Below are positions 39,537-48,245 of a stretch of 64,000 nucleotides of DNA, piece by piece. This DNA comes from Myxococcales bacterium. Lineage in GTDB: Bacteria; Myxococcota; Myxococcia; Myxococcales; Anaeromyxobacteraceae. The stretch spans positions 338,501-402,500 of the forward strand of contig JAJZQX010000001.1 of NCBI GenBank assembly GCA_021806645.1. The letters are read 5' to 3'. The first letter of the stretch is position 1; every line of letters starts with the position of its first letter. The position numbers and the translations under genes were made by a program. The notes under the pieces are model-generated. The model made no database searches. It was not told the origin of the DNA and saw only the letters and a program-made list of their open reading frames with translations.

Positions 39537-40528
39537 GACCGCGGGGGGTGGCCGCCTTCGTCCGCGGCCGCCGCGCCGGCTGGGAGCGACTCGAGCTGCT
39601 GGTGACGCGGGTCGAGCGGGGACGGTTGACGGTGGCCGAGGTGGACGAGCTCGATCGGCTCTACCGGAGGACCATCGGCGATCTCTCCCACGCCCGCACC
39701 GTCTTCCCCGGCACCGACGCCGAGGGCTTCCTCGCGCAGCTGGCCGCGCGCGCCTTCTCGTCGCTCCACCGGGGGCGGCGCGGAGGCTGGCGCTCGGCCA
39801 TGTGGCTCTTCCGGACCGAGGGACCGGCGGAGGTGGTCCGACACCGCGGCGCGCTGGCCCTGGCCGCGGCGCTCCTGCTGGCCGGGCTGCTGTCGGGGGC
39901 GCTGGCGACCGCGCTCGACCCCGAGGGCTGGCGCTGGCTCCTCCCGGCGTCGGTGCGCGAGGCGCTGGAGGCGAAGCGGCTCTGGACCGACGACCTGCTC
40001 AGCGCCGCGCCCGGGCTGGCTGGTGGTGCCATCGCCCGGAACAACCTCTCGGTCGCGGCCCTCTGCTTCGCGCTCGGTCTCACCGGTGGCGTCGGGACCG
40101 CGCTGCTGCTGGTGGGCAACGGCGCGCTGCTGGGGGCCGTTCTGGTGGCGGCGTGGCGGGCCGGGCTCGGCGCCGGGCTGGCCGGGTTCGTGGCCGCGCA
40201 CGGTCCGGTGGAACTGAGCGCGCTGGTGCTGGCCGGGCAGGCCGGCTTCGTGCTCGCCGGAGGCCTGGTGAGGCCGGGGGAGTGGCCGCGACGGGAGTCG
40301 CTGGCTCGGCGCGGCCGGGAGGCGGCGCGGATCCTGGTGCTGGTGGCGCCGTTGCTCCTGCTGGTGGCGGCCGTGGAGGCCACCGTGTCGCCGGCCGGAC
40401 GGTTTCCGCTCGCGGCGCGGGTGGCGCTCGGCCTCGGCCTGCTGGCGGCGGTCTGGAGCTACCTGTGGCGGGCCGGCCGGGCCGCGGCAACCGCGGTCAC
40501 TGTGGCAGCGCACCGCCCCGGCCGCTGA
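39533..40528 (+). CDS. Stage II sporulation protein M-like integral membrane protein
   Basis: A 331-residue protein: an N-terminal helical cytosolic part, then about six hydrophobic segments (ALALAAALLLAGLLSGALAT; LSVAALCFALGLTGGVGTAL). The SpoIIM/DUF95 signature is NNLSVA and GPVELSALVLAGQAG. It is coupled to the RDD gene. In non-spore-formers the family has no settled role. Confidence 0.85.
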   Translation: MRPRGVAAFVRGRRAGWERLELLVTRVERGRLTVAEVDELDRLYRRTIGDLSHARTVFPGTDAEGFLAQLAARAFSSLHRGRRGGWRSAMWLFRTEGPAEVVRHRGALALAAALLLAGLLSGALATALDPEGWRWLLPASVREALEAKRLWTDDLLSAAPGLAGGAIARNNLSVAALCFALGLTGGVGTALLLVGNGALLGAVLVAAWRAGLGAGLAGFVAAHGPVELSALVLAGQAGFVLAGGLVRPGEWPRRESLARRGREAARILVLVAPLLLLVAAVEATVSPAGRFPLAARVALGLGLLAAVWSYLWRAGRAAATAVTVAAHRPGR

Positions 40529-40842
40529 CCAGCGGGCGGCGCCGGGAGCGCTCGGGCCACCAGCCGCTGTTCCGTCTCGAGCCGGGAGAACCAGCGGGAG
40601 GCACGCGCCCGGACGGTGGCCCAGCGCTGATCCTCGGGGCTGGCCATGGGGAGCTTGCCCGGGGATGCCGGATGCATCGGGACGTCGACGCGGCAGGCGC
40701 CGGCCCGGGCTCGAAAGACCTCGTCGTACAGCGACGAGTACGTCCGAGCGCAGAGCGGGCACTGGAAGTACCGGACCGTGCTCCCAGCGGTCGCCCAGCT
40801 GGTCATCGTCACCTGGCAGTGCATGCATTCGACCGAATCCAT
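40459..40842 (-). CDS. Hypothetical zinc-ribbon protein
   Basis: A 127-residue protein with two CxxC pairs (CMHC at residue 6 and CPLC at about 28), which would bind zinc, followed by a helical region (DQRWATVRARASRWFSRLE). The last 25 codons run antisense into the SpoIIM-like gene and look low in complexity. ATG at 40842 is preceded after three bases by the palindromic element, whose GGGG would serve as Shine-Dalgarno. Confidence 0.55.
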   Translation of the reverse strand: MDSVECMHCQVTMTSWATAGSTVRYFQCPLCARTYSSLYDEVFRARAGACRVDVPMHPASPGKLPMASPEDQRWATVRARASRWFSRLETEQRLVARALPAPPAGQRPGRCAATVTAVAAARPARHR

Positions 40843-40844
40843 TT

Positions 40845-41023
40845 AGTGCCCCGACCCAGGCAAGATGACTACTGCGAGCGCCGATCCTCTCGCTGCGGCA
40901 GGCGGCCTCGTCGGTCCGCTGCTCAGCGTAGCGCTGCTACGCTTCCGCTGCTCCCTCCTCGGGCGCCAGCCTCGCTTCGGTCTCGACGCTCTCGTCACGT
41001 CATCTTGCCTGGGTCGGGGCACT
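40845..41023. mobile_element. 179-bp palindromic MITE-like element with 25-bp perfect terminal inverted repeats
   Basis: The ends AGTGCCCCGACCCAGGCAAG (40845 on, 25 bases in all) and their exact complement (40999-41023) match perfectly. A hairpin (AGCGTAGC, loop GCT, GCTACGCT; 40925-40943) lies exactly at the centre, 40934. The arms between are partly complementary, so one strand can fold into one long hairpin. It has no reading frame and no clear target duplication, and lies three bases upstream of the zinc-ribbon start. The flanking 41024-41146 holds only a possible SpoIID promoter (GATAAG at 41131). Confidence 0.8.
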
Positions 41024-41146
41024 GGGCCGGTGATATCACCGGATCGCCCCGGGTCAAGAAACCCTCCGGGATCATTCGGGTATCTGGCGAAGTTACCGGT
41101 GTACGGCCCACTGGAATGACGGAGCGCCGCGATAAGGTGCAGCCAG

Positions 41147-42886
41147 ATGGCTCCACCCTCGGGTCAGGTTCGGGGAGGCCGGCGCTGGCCGGCCTCGTTC
41201 CTCGCTGCCGTGCTCCTCGCCGGCGCGGCGGTGGCCGGCGCCGTGCCCGAGCCATCGGCGAGCCCTGCCGAGCCGCCTCCAGGCGAGTCCGCGCTGCTCC
41301 CGCCGCCGCTGCCGCCACCCACGCCGCCGCCGGAGCCGTCGCCCCACGCCACGCCGCCACCGGCCACCTCGAGCGGGGCCGACATCCTCGACCTGCTCTG
41401 GGGCCACCGGATCGAGTTCGGGCCGGGCGGCCAGCCCCTGGTCAGCATCCGGCTGATGGAGGGGCAGGATCAGCTGGTGATCCGGACCGTCGGCCCGGCG
41501 CGGCTGCTGCTGCGATCTGGCCCCAGCGTGGACCTGCCCGCTGGGACGCGCCTGGTGGTGAGGGCCCGTGACACCGTGCCGGCCAGGCTCGACGCCGCGC
41601 CCCTGCTGGCCGAGGCGGCGTGGGCCGACCGGGGCACCATCGAGGCGGCGCGGGCCGAATGGGCCGCCCGCGGCGTGCCGGTCCGGCTGCGCACCATCGG
41701 AGGCGTCTACGGGATCGCCGGTCGCGTGGTGGACACGCGGCGCCAGAAGCTGGTGGCCGGGAGGGAGCTGCCGGGCCTGAAGCTGCCGCTCGACGTCGAC
41801 CTGGTGGCCCGTCCGCGTGGCCGGCTCGAGGTCGCCGGCGAGGCCGGTCCGCTCGGCGAGGCCGACACCGCGGCCTCGGTGGAGCCGGTGGGGGGCGCCG
41901 AGCTGGCGGTCGAGTCGGTCGAGCACGCCCTCGGTGGGAAGCCGGCGCGGGAGGAGCGGCGCTACCGCTCGCGACTGGTGGCCACCATCGACGCGGCCGG
42001 GCGGCTGGCCCTGGTGGCGGTGGTGCCGCTCGAGGAACTGCTGCGAGGGCTGGTGCCGTCCGAGATGCCCGCCTCGTCGCCCCTCGAGGCGCTGAAGGCG
42101 CAGGCGGTGACCGCCCGCTCCAACGTGCTCGCGCAGCTCGGCACCCGCCACCTCGCCGACCCCTACGTCATCTGCGCCGAGGTGCACTGCCAGGCCTACC
42201 GGGGTGCCGGCGCGGTGCACCCGCGCACCGACGAGGCGATCCGGGCCACCGCGGGCGAGGCGCTCTTCGGCAAGGCCGACCGGACCCTGGTCGACGGCGT
42301 CTACTCGGCGCTCTGCGGCGGCCACGGCGAGGACAACGACGCCGTCTGGCCGGTCGCGCCCAGCGCCAGCCTGCGCGGGCAACCGGACCTGGCCAACGGC
42401 GATGCGGCCGCCTGGGCCGGCAAGCTCAAGGACGAGGGGGTCCTGCGCCGCTTCCTGGTGGCGCCCATCGACGCCTGGTGCAAGCGGCCGGCGGCGGCGC
42501 GCAAGGACCGGTTCCGCTGGGAGCGTCGCTTCACGCCGGCCGACCTGGACCTGCTGGCCGGGCCGCTCGGGGTCGGAGAGGTGCGGCGGCTCGCGGTGAT
42601 GGCACGAGGCGTCTCCGGGCGCGCCACCGTGCTGCGCGTCGAAGGGGCGGACGGTGCCGCCGACGTCAGCGGAGAGCTGCGCATCAGGCGGCTGCTCCGG
42701 AACCTTCCCTCGGCGATGTTCGTCATCGACCGGGAGGGAGAGGAGTGGGTGCTGCGCGGGGGAGGCTGGGGGCACGGCGCCGGGATGTGCCAGTGGGGCG
42801 CGGTCGGGCGCGCCGAGGCGGGCCAGGGGTATCGCCAGATCCTGCGGGCCTACTTCTCCGGCGCCGAGGTGGCGCGGATCTACTGA
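41147..42886 (+). CDS. SpoIID-family lytic transglycosylase-like protein
   Basis: A 579-residue exported protein. A signal or membrane segment (residues 15-32) is followed by a Pro/Ser-rich region (40-75), an unassigned beta-rich stretch, and the SpoIID domain at about 280-579: VPSEMPASSPLEALKAQAV and the end motif GGWGHGAGMCQWGA. SpoIID cleaves peptidoglycan glycan strands. In non-sporulating bacteria such proteins are wall-remodelling enzymes. The divergent partner in Bacillus (SpoIIP) is absent. Confidence 0.88.
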   Translation: MAPPSGQVRGGRRWPASFLAAVLLAGAAVAGAVPEPSASPAEPPPGESALLPPPLPPPTPPPEPSPHATPPPATSSGADILDLLWGHRIEFGPGGQPLVSIRLMEGQDQLVIRTVGPARLLLRSGPSVDLPAGTRLVVRARDTVPARLDAAPLLAEAAWADRGTIEAARAEWAARGVPVRLRTIGGVYGIAGRVVDTRRQKLVAGRELPGLKLPLDVDLVARPRGRLEVAGEAGPLGEADTAASVEPVGGAELAVESVEHALGGKPAREERRYRSRLVATIDAAGRLALVAVVPLEELLRGLVPSEMPASSPLEALKAQAVTARSNVLAQLGTRHLADPYVICAEVHCQAYRGAGAVHPRTDEAIRATAGEALFGKADRTLVDGVYSALCGGHGEDNDAVWPVAPSASLRGQPDLANGDAAAWAGKLKDEGVLRRFLVAPIDAWCKRPAAARKDRFRWERRFTPADLDLLAGPLGVGEVRRLAVMARGVSGRATVLRVEGADGAADVSGELRIRRLLRNLPSAMFVIDREGEEWVLRGGGWGHGAGMCQWGAVGRAEAGQGYRQILRAYFSGAEVARIY

Positions 42887-43206
42887 CGGTCGCGCGGGCC
42901 GCCTGGCCCAGGCGGGCCGTCGTCGCCCGGCGTGGTGGCGCCGGAAGCCGGGGGCCCCGGGGCGAGGAGCCCGAGCCGGCGTCGCGCCGGCCGCCGGCGC
43001 AGCGCGAGGCCGGCGGCCACCGCGGTGCCGAGCGCCAGCACCGCCAGGAGCAGCTCCACCAGGGCGATCCGGTGGAGCAGCAGCGCCCCCCCCGGCTCCA
43101 GCCCGGCGGCGCGCGACGACGCCTCGGTGTCCCACGCCTTCCAGGCCATGAAGCCGGAACCGACGAGCAGCAGGACCAGCCGGAGCAGGACGCGGGAGCG
43201 GGACAT
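42880..43206 (-). CDS. Small two-helix membrane protein
   Basis: A 108-residue protein with two hydrophobic helices ([17 protein letters not shown] and [20 protein letters not shown]) and a Gly/Pro-rich tail. ATG 43206 is chosen, since the earlier start at 43248 would run into the likely LOG promoter. Overlaps the SpoIID stop by seven bases (convergent). Not recognised. Confidence 0.5.
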   Translation of the reverse strand: MSRSRVLLRLVLLLVGSGFMAWKAWDTEASSRAAGLEPGGALLLHRIALVELLLAVLALGTAVAAGLALRRRPARRRLGLLAPGPPASGATTPGDDGPPGPGGPRDRQ

Positions 43207-43250
43207 GCGCACGGGCGCTTCATGCCATGGAGCGGTATGCTCGTCCAACC

Positions 43251-43832
43251 ATGAAGCGGATCTGCGTCTTCTGCGGCTCCTCCCCGGGGCACGACCCCCG
43301 TTACCTCGAGGCGGCGCGCGCCATGGGCCGGACCATCGCCCGGCGCGGGCTCGGGCTGGTCTACGGAGGCGGCTCGGTTGGCCTGATGGGGGCGGTGGCC
43401 GACGCGGCGCTGGCGTCGGGCGGCGAGGTGGTCGGCGTCATCCCGCAGGTGCTCCAGATCCGCGAGCTGGCCCACAAGAAGCTCAGCACGCTCCACGTGG
43501 TCGGATCCATGCACGAGCGCAAGGCGCTGATGGCCGAGCTCTCCGACGGCTTCGTGGCGCTGCCCGGGGGGATGGGGACGCTGGAGGAGCTCTCCGAGGT
43601 GCTCACCTGGGCGCAGCTGGGGCTCCACGCCCGGCCGGTGGGGCTGCTCGACGTGGCCGGCTACTACCAGCCACTGGCCGAGTTCTTCGACCGGGCGGTC
43701 GGGGCCGGCTTCCTCCGCCCGGCGCACCGGGCGCTGCTCCTGGTCGGCCACGAGCCGGCGGCGCTGCTCGACCAGCTCGCGGCCTGGCGCGGGCCGGTGC
43801 TGGAGCGCGTCATCGACCGGGCCAGCTCGTAA
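43251..43832 (+). CDS. LOG-family (cytokinin riboside phosphoribohydrolase-like) protein
   Basis: A 193-residue Rossmann-type protein with the family motif PGGMGTLEE and an N-terminus CVFCGSSPG. Bacterial members are nucleoside 5'-monophosphate phosphoribohydrolases. ATG 43251; TATGCT at 43236-43241 is nine bases upstream. An earlier GTG-like start at 43227 is less likely. Confidence 0.9.
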   Translation: MKRICVFCGSSPGHDPRYLEAARAMGRTIARRGLGLVYGGGSVGLMGAVADAALASGGEVVGVIPQVLQIRELAHKKLSTLHVVGSMHERKALMAELSDGFVALPGGMGTLEELSEVLTWAQLGLHARPVGLLDVAGYYQPLAEFFDRAVGAGFLRPAHRALLLVGHEPAALLDQLAAWRGPVLERVIDRASS

Positions 43833-43836
43833 CGGA

Positions 43837-46350
43837 CTACAGCCTGGCGTGCCTGAGCCGCAGCGCGTTGGCGATCACGGTCACCGAGCTGAAGCTCATG
43901 GCGGCGCTGGCGATCATCGGCGAGAGGAGCATCCCGGTGAACGGGAAGAGCACGCCGGCCGCCAGCGGCACGCCGGCGACGTTGTAGGCGAAGGCCCAGA
44001 AGAGGTTCTGCCGGATGTTGCGCATGGTGGCGCGCGAGAGGCGGCGGGCCCGGACGATGCCGGCCAGGTCGCCCTTCACCAGCGTCAGCCCGGCGCTCTC
44101 GATGGCCACGTCGGCGCCGGTCCCCATGGCGATCCCGACGTCGGCGGCGGCCAGCGCCGGGGCGTCGTTGATCCCGTCGCCGGCCATGGCCACGGAGAGG
44201 CCGCGCGCCTTGTAGCGCGCCACCACCGCCGCCTTTTCGGCGGGGCGGACCTCGGCCTCGACCTGCGTGATGCCGAGCCGCGCGGCCACGGCCAGCGCCG
44301 TGGTCCGGGCGTCGCCGGTCACCATCACCACCTCGAGCCCCTCGTCCCGAAGCGCCGCCAGCGCCTCGGCGACACCGGTCCGTACCGGGTCGGCGGCGGT
44401 GAGCAGGCCGGCCAGCATCCCGTCGACGGCGAGGAACATGGCCGTGGCCCCCTCGGCGCGGGCCCTCTCGGCGGCGGCCCGCAGCGGCGACGGGTCCACG
44501 CCCGACTCTGAGAGCCACTCCGGAGTCCCCAGCATGGCCACGCGGCCGTCCACCGTGGCGCGGACGCCGCGCCCCGGCACGGCCTCGAAGCCGGCCGCCT
44601 CGGCCAGGGTCACGCCCCGCGCCGCCGCCCCCGCCACCACCGCGGCGGCCAGTGGGTGCTCCGAGCCTCGTTCCAGCGTGGCGGCCACCCGCAGCACATC
44701 ACGTTCGGTGAACGAGGCGGCGGGCGTCACGCCGGAGAGGACCGGCTTGCCGGCGGTGAGGGTGCCGGTCTTGTCGACCAGCAGCACCTGGATCTTCTCC
44801 ATCCGCTCCAGCGCCTCGGCGCTCTTCACCAGCACGCCGGACGTTGCGCCGCGCCCGGTGCCGACCATGATGGCCATCGGCGTGGCCAGCCCGAGCGCGC
44901 ACGGGCAGGCGATGATCAGCACCGCCACCGCCGCCACCAGCCCGTGGGCCAGCCGCGGCTCGGGGCCGAGGAGCGCCCAGGCCGCGAAGGCGATCACCGC
45001 CGAGAGGACCACGCCCGGCACGAACCAGCCGGAGACCACGTCGGCCAGCCGCTGGATGGGGGCGCGAGTCCGCTGCGCGTCCATCACCATCCGGACGATC
45101 TGCGAGAGCAGGGTGTCGCCGCCGACCCGCTCGGCCCGCATCACGAAGCTCCCGGTGCCGTTGACGGTGGCGCCGGTGACCGGGTCGCCCTCGCGCTTCT
45201 CCACCGGCACCGGCTCGCCGGTCACCATCGCCTCGTCCACGCTCGAAGCCCCCGAGACCAGCCGTCCGTCGACGGGGATCTTCTCGCCCGGGCGGACACG
45301 CAGCAGGTCGCCCACCTTCAGCTCCGTGACCTCGACGTCGGCCTCGATCCCGCCGGCCGCCACGCGCCGGGCCGTCTTGGGCGCCAGGCGCAGCAGCGCG
45401 CGGATGGCCCCGGAGACGCGGCTGCGCGCCCGCAGCTCCAGCACTTGGCCGAGGCAGACCAGCTCGATGATCACCGCCGCCGACTCGAAGTAGATGGGGG
45501 GGGCGCCGTGCTCCAGGTAGGCGGCGGGGAAGAACCCGGGCGGCACCAGCGTCGCCACCGCGCTGAACAGGAAGGCGGCCGCGGTGCCGCTCCCGATCAG
45601 CGTGAACATGTTGAGCTTCCAGGTCCGGAGGGAGAGCCAGGCCCGTTCGAAGAAGGGCCAGCCTCCCACCAGCACCACCGGCGCCGAGAGCGCCAGCTGC
45701 AGCAGCGCGAAGGTGCGGAAGCCGAGGGCGTGCTGCAGAGGCATCCCGGCGGCCATGTCCCCCATGGCGACGGCGAGCAGCGCCAGCGTCGGCAGCAGCC
45801 CCCACCAGAAGCGCCGGGTCATGCTGGTCAGCTCCGGGTTCGGAGGCTCGTCGGCGCTGGGGAGCCCGCCCACCACCAGCGGCTCCAGCCCCATGCCGCA
45901 GATGGGGCAGGGGACCGGCGACTTCTCCCGCACCTCGGGATCCATCGGGCAGACCCAGACCACCTCGGCCCCCGGCGGTGCGGAAGGGGGGGCGACCGCG
46001 GCCGGCTCGCCGGGCTTGCGGGCCAGGTAGGTGGCCGGGTCGGAGCTGAACCTGGCGAGGCACTTCGAGCTGCAGAAGAACCAGGTCTTGCCCGCGTGAT
46101 CCAGTTGCCCGCCCCTGGGCGACCTGGGGTTGACCTCCATGTGGCAGACGGGGTCGTGGGCGAAGTAGCGCTCCGGCTCCGCCTCGAAGCGGGCTCGGCA
46201 GGCGGCGTCGTGGAAGTGGTAGCGGTACCGGCCGCGCTCCACCGTCCCGCCCGGCGGGCTGGCCGGGTCCACGTCGAGGCCGCAGACCGGGTCACGCGTC
46301 GGCGGCGCGGGAGGTGGAACGGCGGGGCTGGCGGCGTCGGGAGTCGACAT
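43837..46350 (-). CDS. Copper-type P1B ATPase with two YHS domains and a heavy-metal-binding domain
   Basis: An 837-residue heavy-metal exporter. N-terminal parts: two YHS-like units ([10 protein letters not shown] and [10 protein letters not shown], residues about 20-95) and an HMBD unit ([20 protein letters not shown], about 125-150), with no HMA domain. Then eight membrane helices, TGEPVPV, the metal-site CPC in [26 protein letters not shown] and GDGINDAPA. Substrate is probably Cu(I) or Ag(I). ATG at 46350 starts after GAGGAGG; the frame upstream to 46611 is not real. A dyad CTGAA-GG-TTCAG at 46380-46391 may be the operator. Confidence 0.93.
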   Translation of the reverse strand: MSTPDAASPAVPPPAPPTRDPVCGLDVDPASPPGGTVERGRYRYHFHDAACRARFEAEPERYFAHDPVCHMEVNPRSPRGGQLDHAGKTWFFCSSKCLARFSSDPATYLARKPGEPAAVAPPSAPPGAEVVWVCPMDPEVREKSPVPCPICGMGLEPLVVGGLPSADEPPNPELTSMTRRFWWGLLPTLALLAVAMGDMAAGMPLQHALGFRTFALLQLALSAPVVLVGGWPFFERAWLSLRTWKLNMFTLIGSGTAAAFLFSAVATLVPPGFFPAAYLEHGAPPIYFESAAVIIELVCLGQVLELRARSRVSGAIRALLRLAPKTARRVAAGGIEADVEVTELKVGDLLRVRPGEKIPVDGRLVSGASSVDEAMVTGEPVPVEKREGDPVTGATVNGTGSFVMRAERVGGDTLLSQIVRMVMDAQRTRAPIQRLADVVSGWFVPGVVLSAVIAFAAWALLGPEPRLAHGLVAAVAVLIIACPCALGLATPMAIMVGTGRGATSGVLVKSAEALERMEKIQVLLVDKTGTLTAGKPVLSGVTPAASFTERDVLRVAATLERGSEHPLAAAVVAGAAARGVTLAEAAGFEAVPGRGVRATVDGRVAMLGTPEWLSESGVDPSPLRAAAERARAEGATAMFLAVDGMLAGLLTAADPVRTGVAEALAALRDEGLEVVMVTGDARTTALAVAARLGITQVEAEVRPAEKAAVVARYKARGLSVAMAGDGINDAPALAAADVGIAMGTGADVAIESAGLTLVKGDLAGIVRARRLSRATMRNIRQNLFWAFAYNVAGVPLAAGVLFPFTGMLLSPMIASAAMSFSSVTVIANALRLRHARL

Positions 46351-46731
46351 GGCGGGAGGCCTCCTCGGCCCGTGACTGGCTGAAGGTTCAGTAACCCACC
46401 CCGGGCGAGCTGACCACCGCGAGCACCGATCTTCTCTACGCGGCGAACGGCCGCAGCGCGCGAGACCGCGCTGATCCTGGCCGGAGGTGCCTTCTCGGAG
46501 CCGCTCCCAGGGAGAAGGGTTCGCCTGGGCTGGGCGCGCCCGCGGTGCGCGGGCGGGTCTTCTGGCGCAGCCGCTGCGCGATCTCACCCGGTGGGCGCCG
46601 GCCCCACACACCGGAGTTCACGTGCTTGGCCGCCCATCGATCTGGCCAACCCGTTGCAGAGCATCATCGCGACATAGCAATACCGCTACATCAACGGGCG
46701 CCATCCATTGGGTGCGTCCAGGGGGCGCGGG
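46351..46731. other. 381-base divergent upstream region
   Basis: Between the ATPase and YeeE starts. It holds a CTGAAGGTTCAG dyad (46380-46391), the second copy of the palindromic element (46390-46539) and, nearer YeeE, a stretch with lower GC (46654-46690). There TTGCAG (46654-46659) could be a -35, and TAGC...GCTA (46675-46688) a small dyad, perhaps the ArsR target. No gene seen. Confidence 0.45.
46390..46539. mobile_element. Second, diverged copy of the palindromic element
   Basis: The left 63 bases (46390-46452) align without gaps to 40845-40907 at 46 of 63 identical positions. A hairpin AGCGCG-CGAGAC-CGCGCT sits at 46455-46472. About 12 of 14 bases at 46521-46534 complement 46395-46408. 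The right arm is shorter and more diverged than in the first copy. Like the first, it lies upstream of a minus-strand gene, here the ATPase. Confidence 0.55.
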
Positions 46732-47247
46732 ATGACGAGAGACGAGAACCGATACTGGAACCCCTACCTGGCGGGCGTGGCGCTCGGCCTGGTGCTGCTC
46801 GCCACCTACCTGCTCACCGGCAAGGGGCTGGGCGCCAGCGGCGCCAGCTTCCGCGCCGGCGCGGCGGTGGTCAACGCGGTGGCGCCCTCGCACGTCGAGC
46901 AGGTGCCCATGCTGGCGGCGACCACCGAGGACGGCTCACCTCTCAAGAACTGGCTGGTCTTCGAGGTGGTGGGCGTGGCGCTGGGGGGCTTCCTCGGGGC
47001 GCTCACCAGCGGCCGGCTGCGCGGCGAGACGCTCAAGGGCTCGACCTTCCCGGCTGGTGGCCGGTGGGCAATGGCCATCGGCGGCGGCGCGGTGATGGGC
47101 GTGGGCGCGCAGCTGGCTCGCGGCTGCGCCTCGGGGCAGGCCCTCTCCGGCGGCGGCCTGATGTCGGCCGGCGCCTGGGCCTTCTTCCTGGCTTTCTTCG
47201 GCGGCGGCTATGCGCTGGCCGCCCTGGTGCGGAGGCAATGGCGATGA
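46732..47247 (+). CDS. YeeE/YedE (TsuA-like) transporter, first half
   Basis: A 171-residue membrane protein with about four helices. The conserved LARGCASGQALSGGG carries the cysteine characteristic of YeeE/YedE sulfur-compound channels (thiosulfate in TsuA). The related full-length protein is about twice as long, so this and the next gene are two half-proteins. ATG 46732 follows a G-rich site. Overlaps the second half. Confidence 0.88.
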   Translation: MTRDENRYWNPYLAGVALGLVLLATYLLTGKGLGASGASFRAGAAVVNAVAPSHVEQVPMLAATTEDGSPLKNWLVFEVVGVALGGFLGALTSGRLRGETLKGSTFPAGGRWAMAIGGGAVMGVGAQLARGCASGQALSGGGLMSAGAWAFFLAFFGGGYALAALVRRQWR

Positions 47248-47864
47248 TCTTCCCGACCGATCTGCTCTCGCAGGACGCGCTCACCCCGGTCTCGCTCCTC
47301 GGGGCAGTGGTCCTCGGCGCCGCCTTCGGCTTCGTGCTGGAGCGGTCCGGCTTCGGCCGGGCCCAGAAGCTGGTGGCCCAGTTCTACCTGACCGACATGA
47401 CCGTCTTCCGGGTCATGTTCACCGCGGTGGTCACCGCCGCCGTCGGCACGTCGCTCCTGGCCGCGGTAGGGCTGCTCGACCTCAAGGCGGTGACCGTCAA
47501 CTACCCGACCTACCTCTGGCCCATGATCGTGGGAGGGCTGCTGGTCGGCGCCGGCTTCGTGGTCTCGGGCTACTGCCCGGGCACCTCGGTGGTGGCGGCG
47601 GCCTCGGGCAAGCTCGACGGCCTGCTCACCGTGGCCGGAGTGGTGATCGGCATGGTCGCCTACGCCGAGGTCCAGCCGGCGGTCGCCGGCTTCCACGACA
47701 GCGGGAAGCTGGGCGGCGTCTTCCTCTACCGGCTGCTCCACCTGCCGCCGCTCGCCCTCGCGGTCCTCATCGCGGTCGCGGCGGTCGGCTGCTTTGCCGG
47801 CGCCGGCGCCATCGAGCGGCTCGTCAACGCCAGGCGCGATCCGGCCGCCGGCCCCCTCGCCTGA
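47244..47864 (+). CDS. YeeE/YedE (TsuA-like) transporter, second half
   Basis: A 206-residue membrane protein with about five helices and the conserved cysteine motif GYCPGTSV. ATG 47244 is preferred over the ATG at 47238 since GGAGG is eight bases before it. The two halves would pair to form the transport channel. Substrate (thiosulfate, sulfide or persulfide) cannot be decided. Confidence 0.88.
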   Translation: MIFPTDLLSQDALTPVSLLGAVVLGAAFGFVLERSGFGRAQKLVAQFYLTDMTVFRVMFTAVVTAAVGTSLLAAVGLLDLKAVTVNYPTYLWPMIVGGLLVGAGFVVSGYCPGTSVVAAASGKLDGLLTVAGVVIGMVAYAEVQPAVAGFHDSGKLGGVFLYRLLHLPPLALAVLIAVAAVGCFAGAGAIERLVNARRDPAAGPLA

Positions 47865-47891
47865 ACGGTTCCACCCGAAGGAGAAAACCAC

Positions 47892-48206
47892 ATGAAGAAG
47901 CTCATCGCCGCGCTCACCGCAGTCGCCGCCCTGGCGCTGCTCGCCGCCCCCGCCGCCGCCCGGGCCGGGGAGAAGTTCCTCGGCAAGGTGGTGAAGATCG
48001 AGATGGCCGGCCCCGAGGCCAAGGTGGCCACCGCCACGTTGCAGGACGAGGCCGGCAAGACCGTGGCCATCACCGTCCAGGACAAGCTCACGCTCGACAA
48101 GTTCGCCGACAAGCGGATCACCATCGGTGACGACATCAAGTGCAAGTACGAGGTGAAGGACGGGAAGAACGTCGCCACCTTCTTCAAGAAGCCGGGCGGC
48201 TGCTAG
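47892..48206 (+). CDS. Small secreted protein ending in Gly-Gly-Cys
   Basis: A 104-residue protein with a clear signal peptide (MKKLIAALTAVAALALLAAP, then ARA). The mature part is beta-rich and lysine-rich (KFLGKVVKIEMAGPEAKVA) and has only two cysteines: one in CKYEV and one as the last residue (KKPGGC). SoxY-type sulfur carriers end in a similar GGCGG arm, but no sequence homology to SoxY is claimed. AAGGAG lies eight bases before ATG. Similar small periplasmic proteins occur by multihaem cytochromes. Confidence 0.75.
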   Translation: MKKLIAALTAVAALALLAAPAAARAGEKFLGKVVKIEMAGPEAKVATATLQDEAGKTVAITVQDKLTLDKFADKRITIGDDIKCKYEVKDGKNVATFFKKPGGC

Positions 48207-48245
48207 CTCGCCGGCCTCCCCAACCACCCACGACTGGTGAACACG

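Noticed and set aside
46351..46611. N-terminal extension of the copper ATPase
   Set aside because: Arg/Pro-rich without domain, covers the repeat copy; a good ATG with GAGGAGG exists at 46350.
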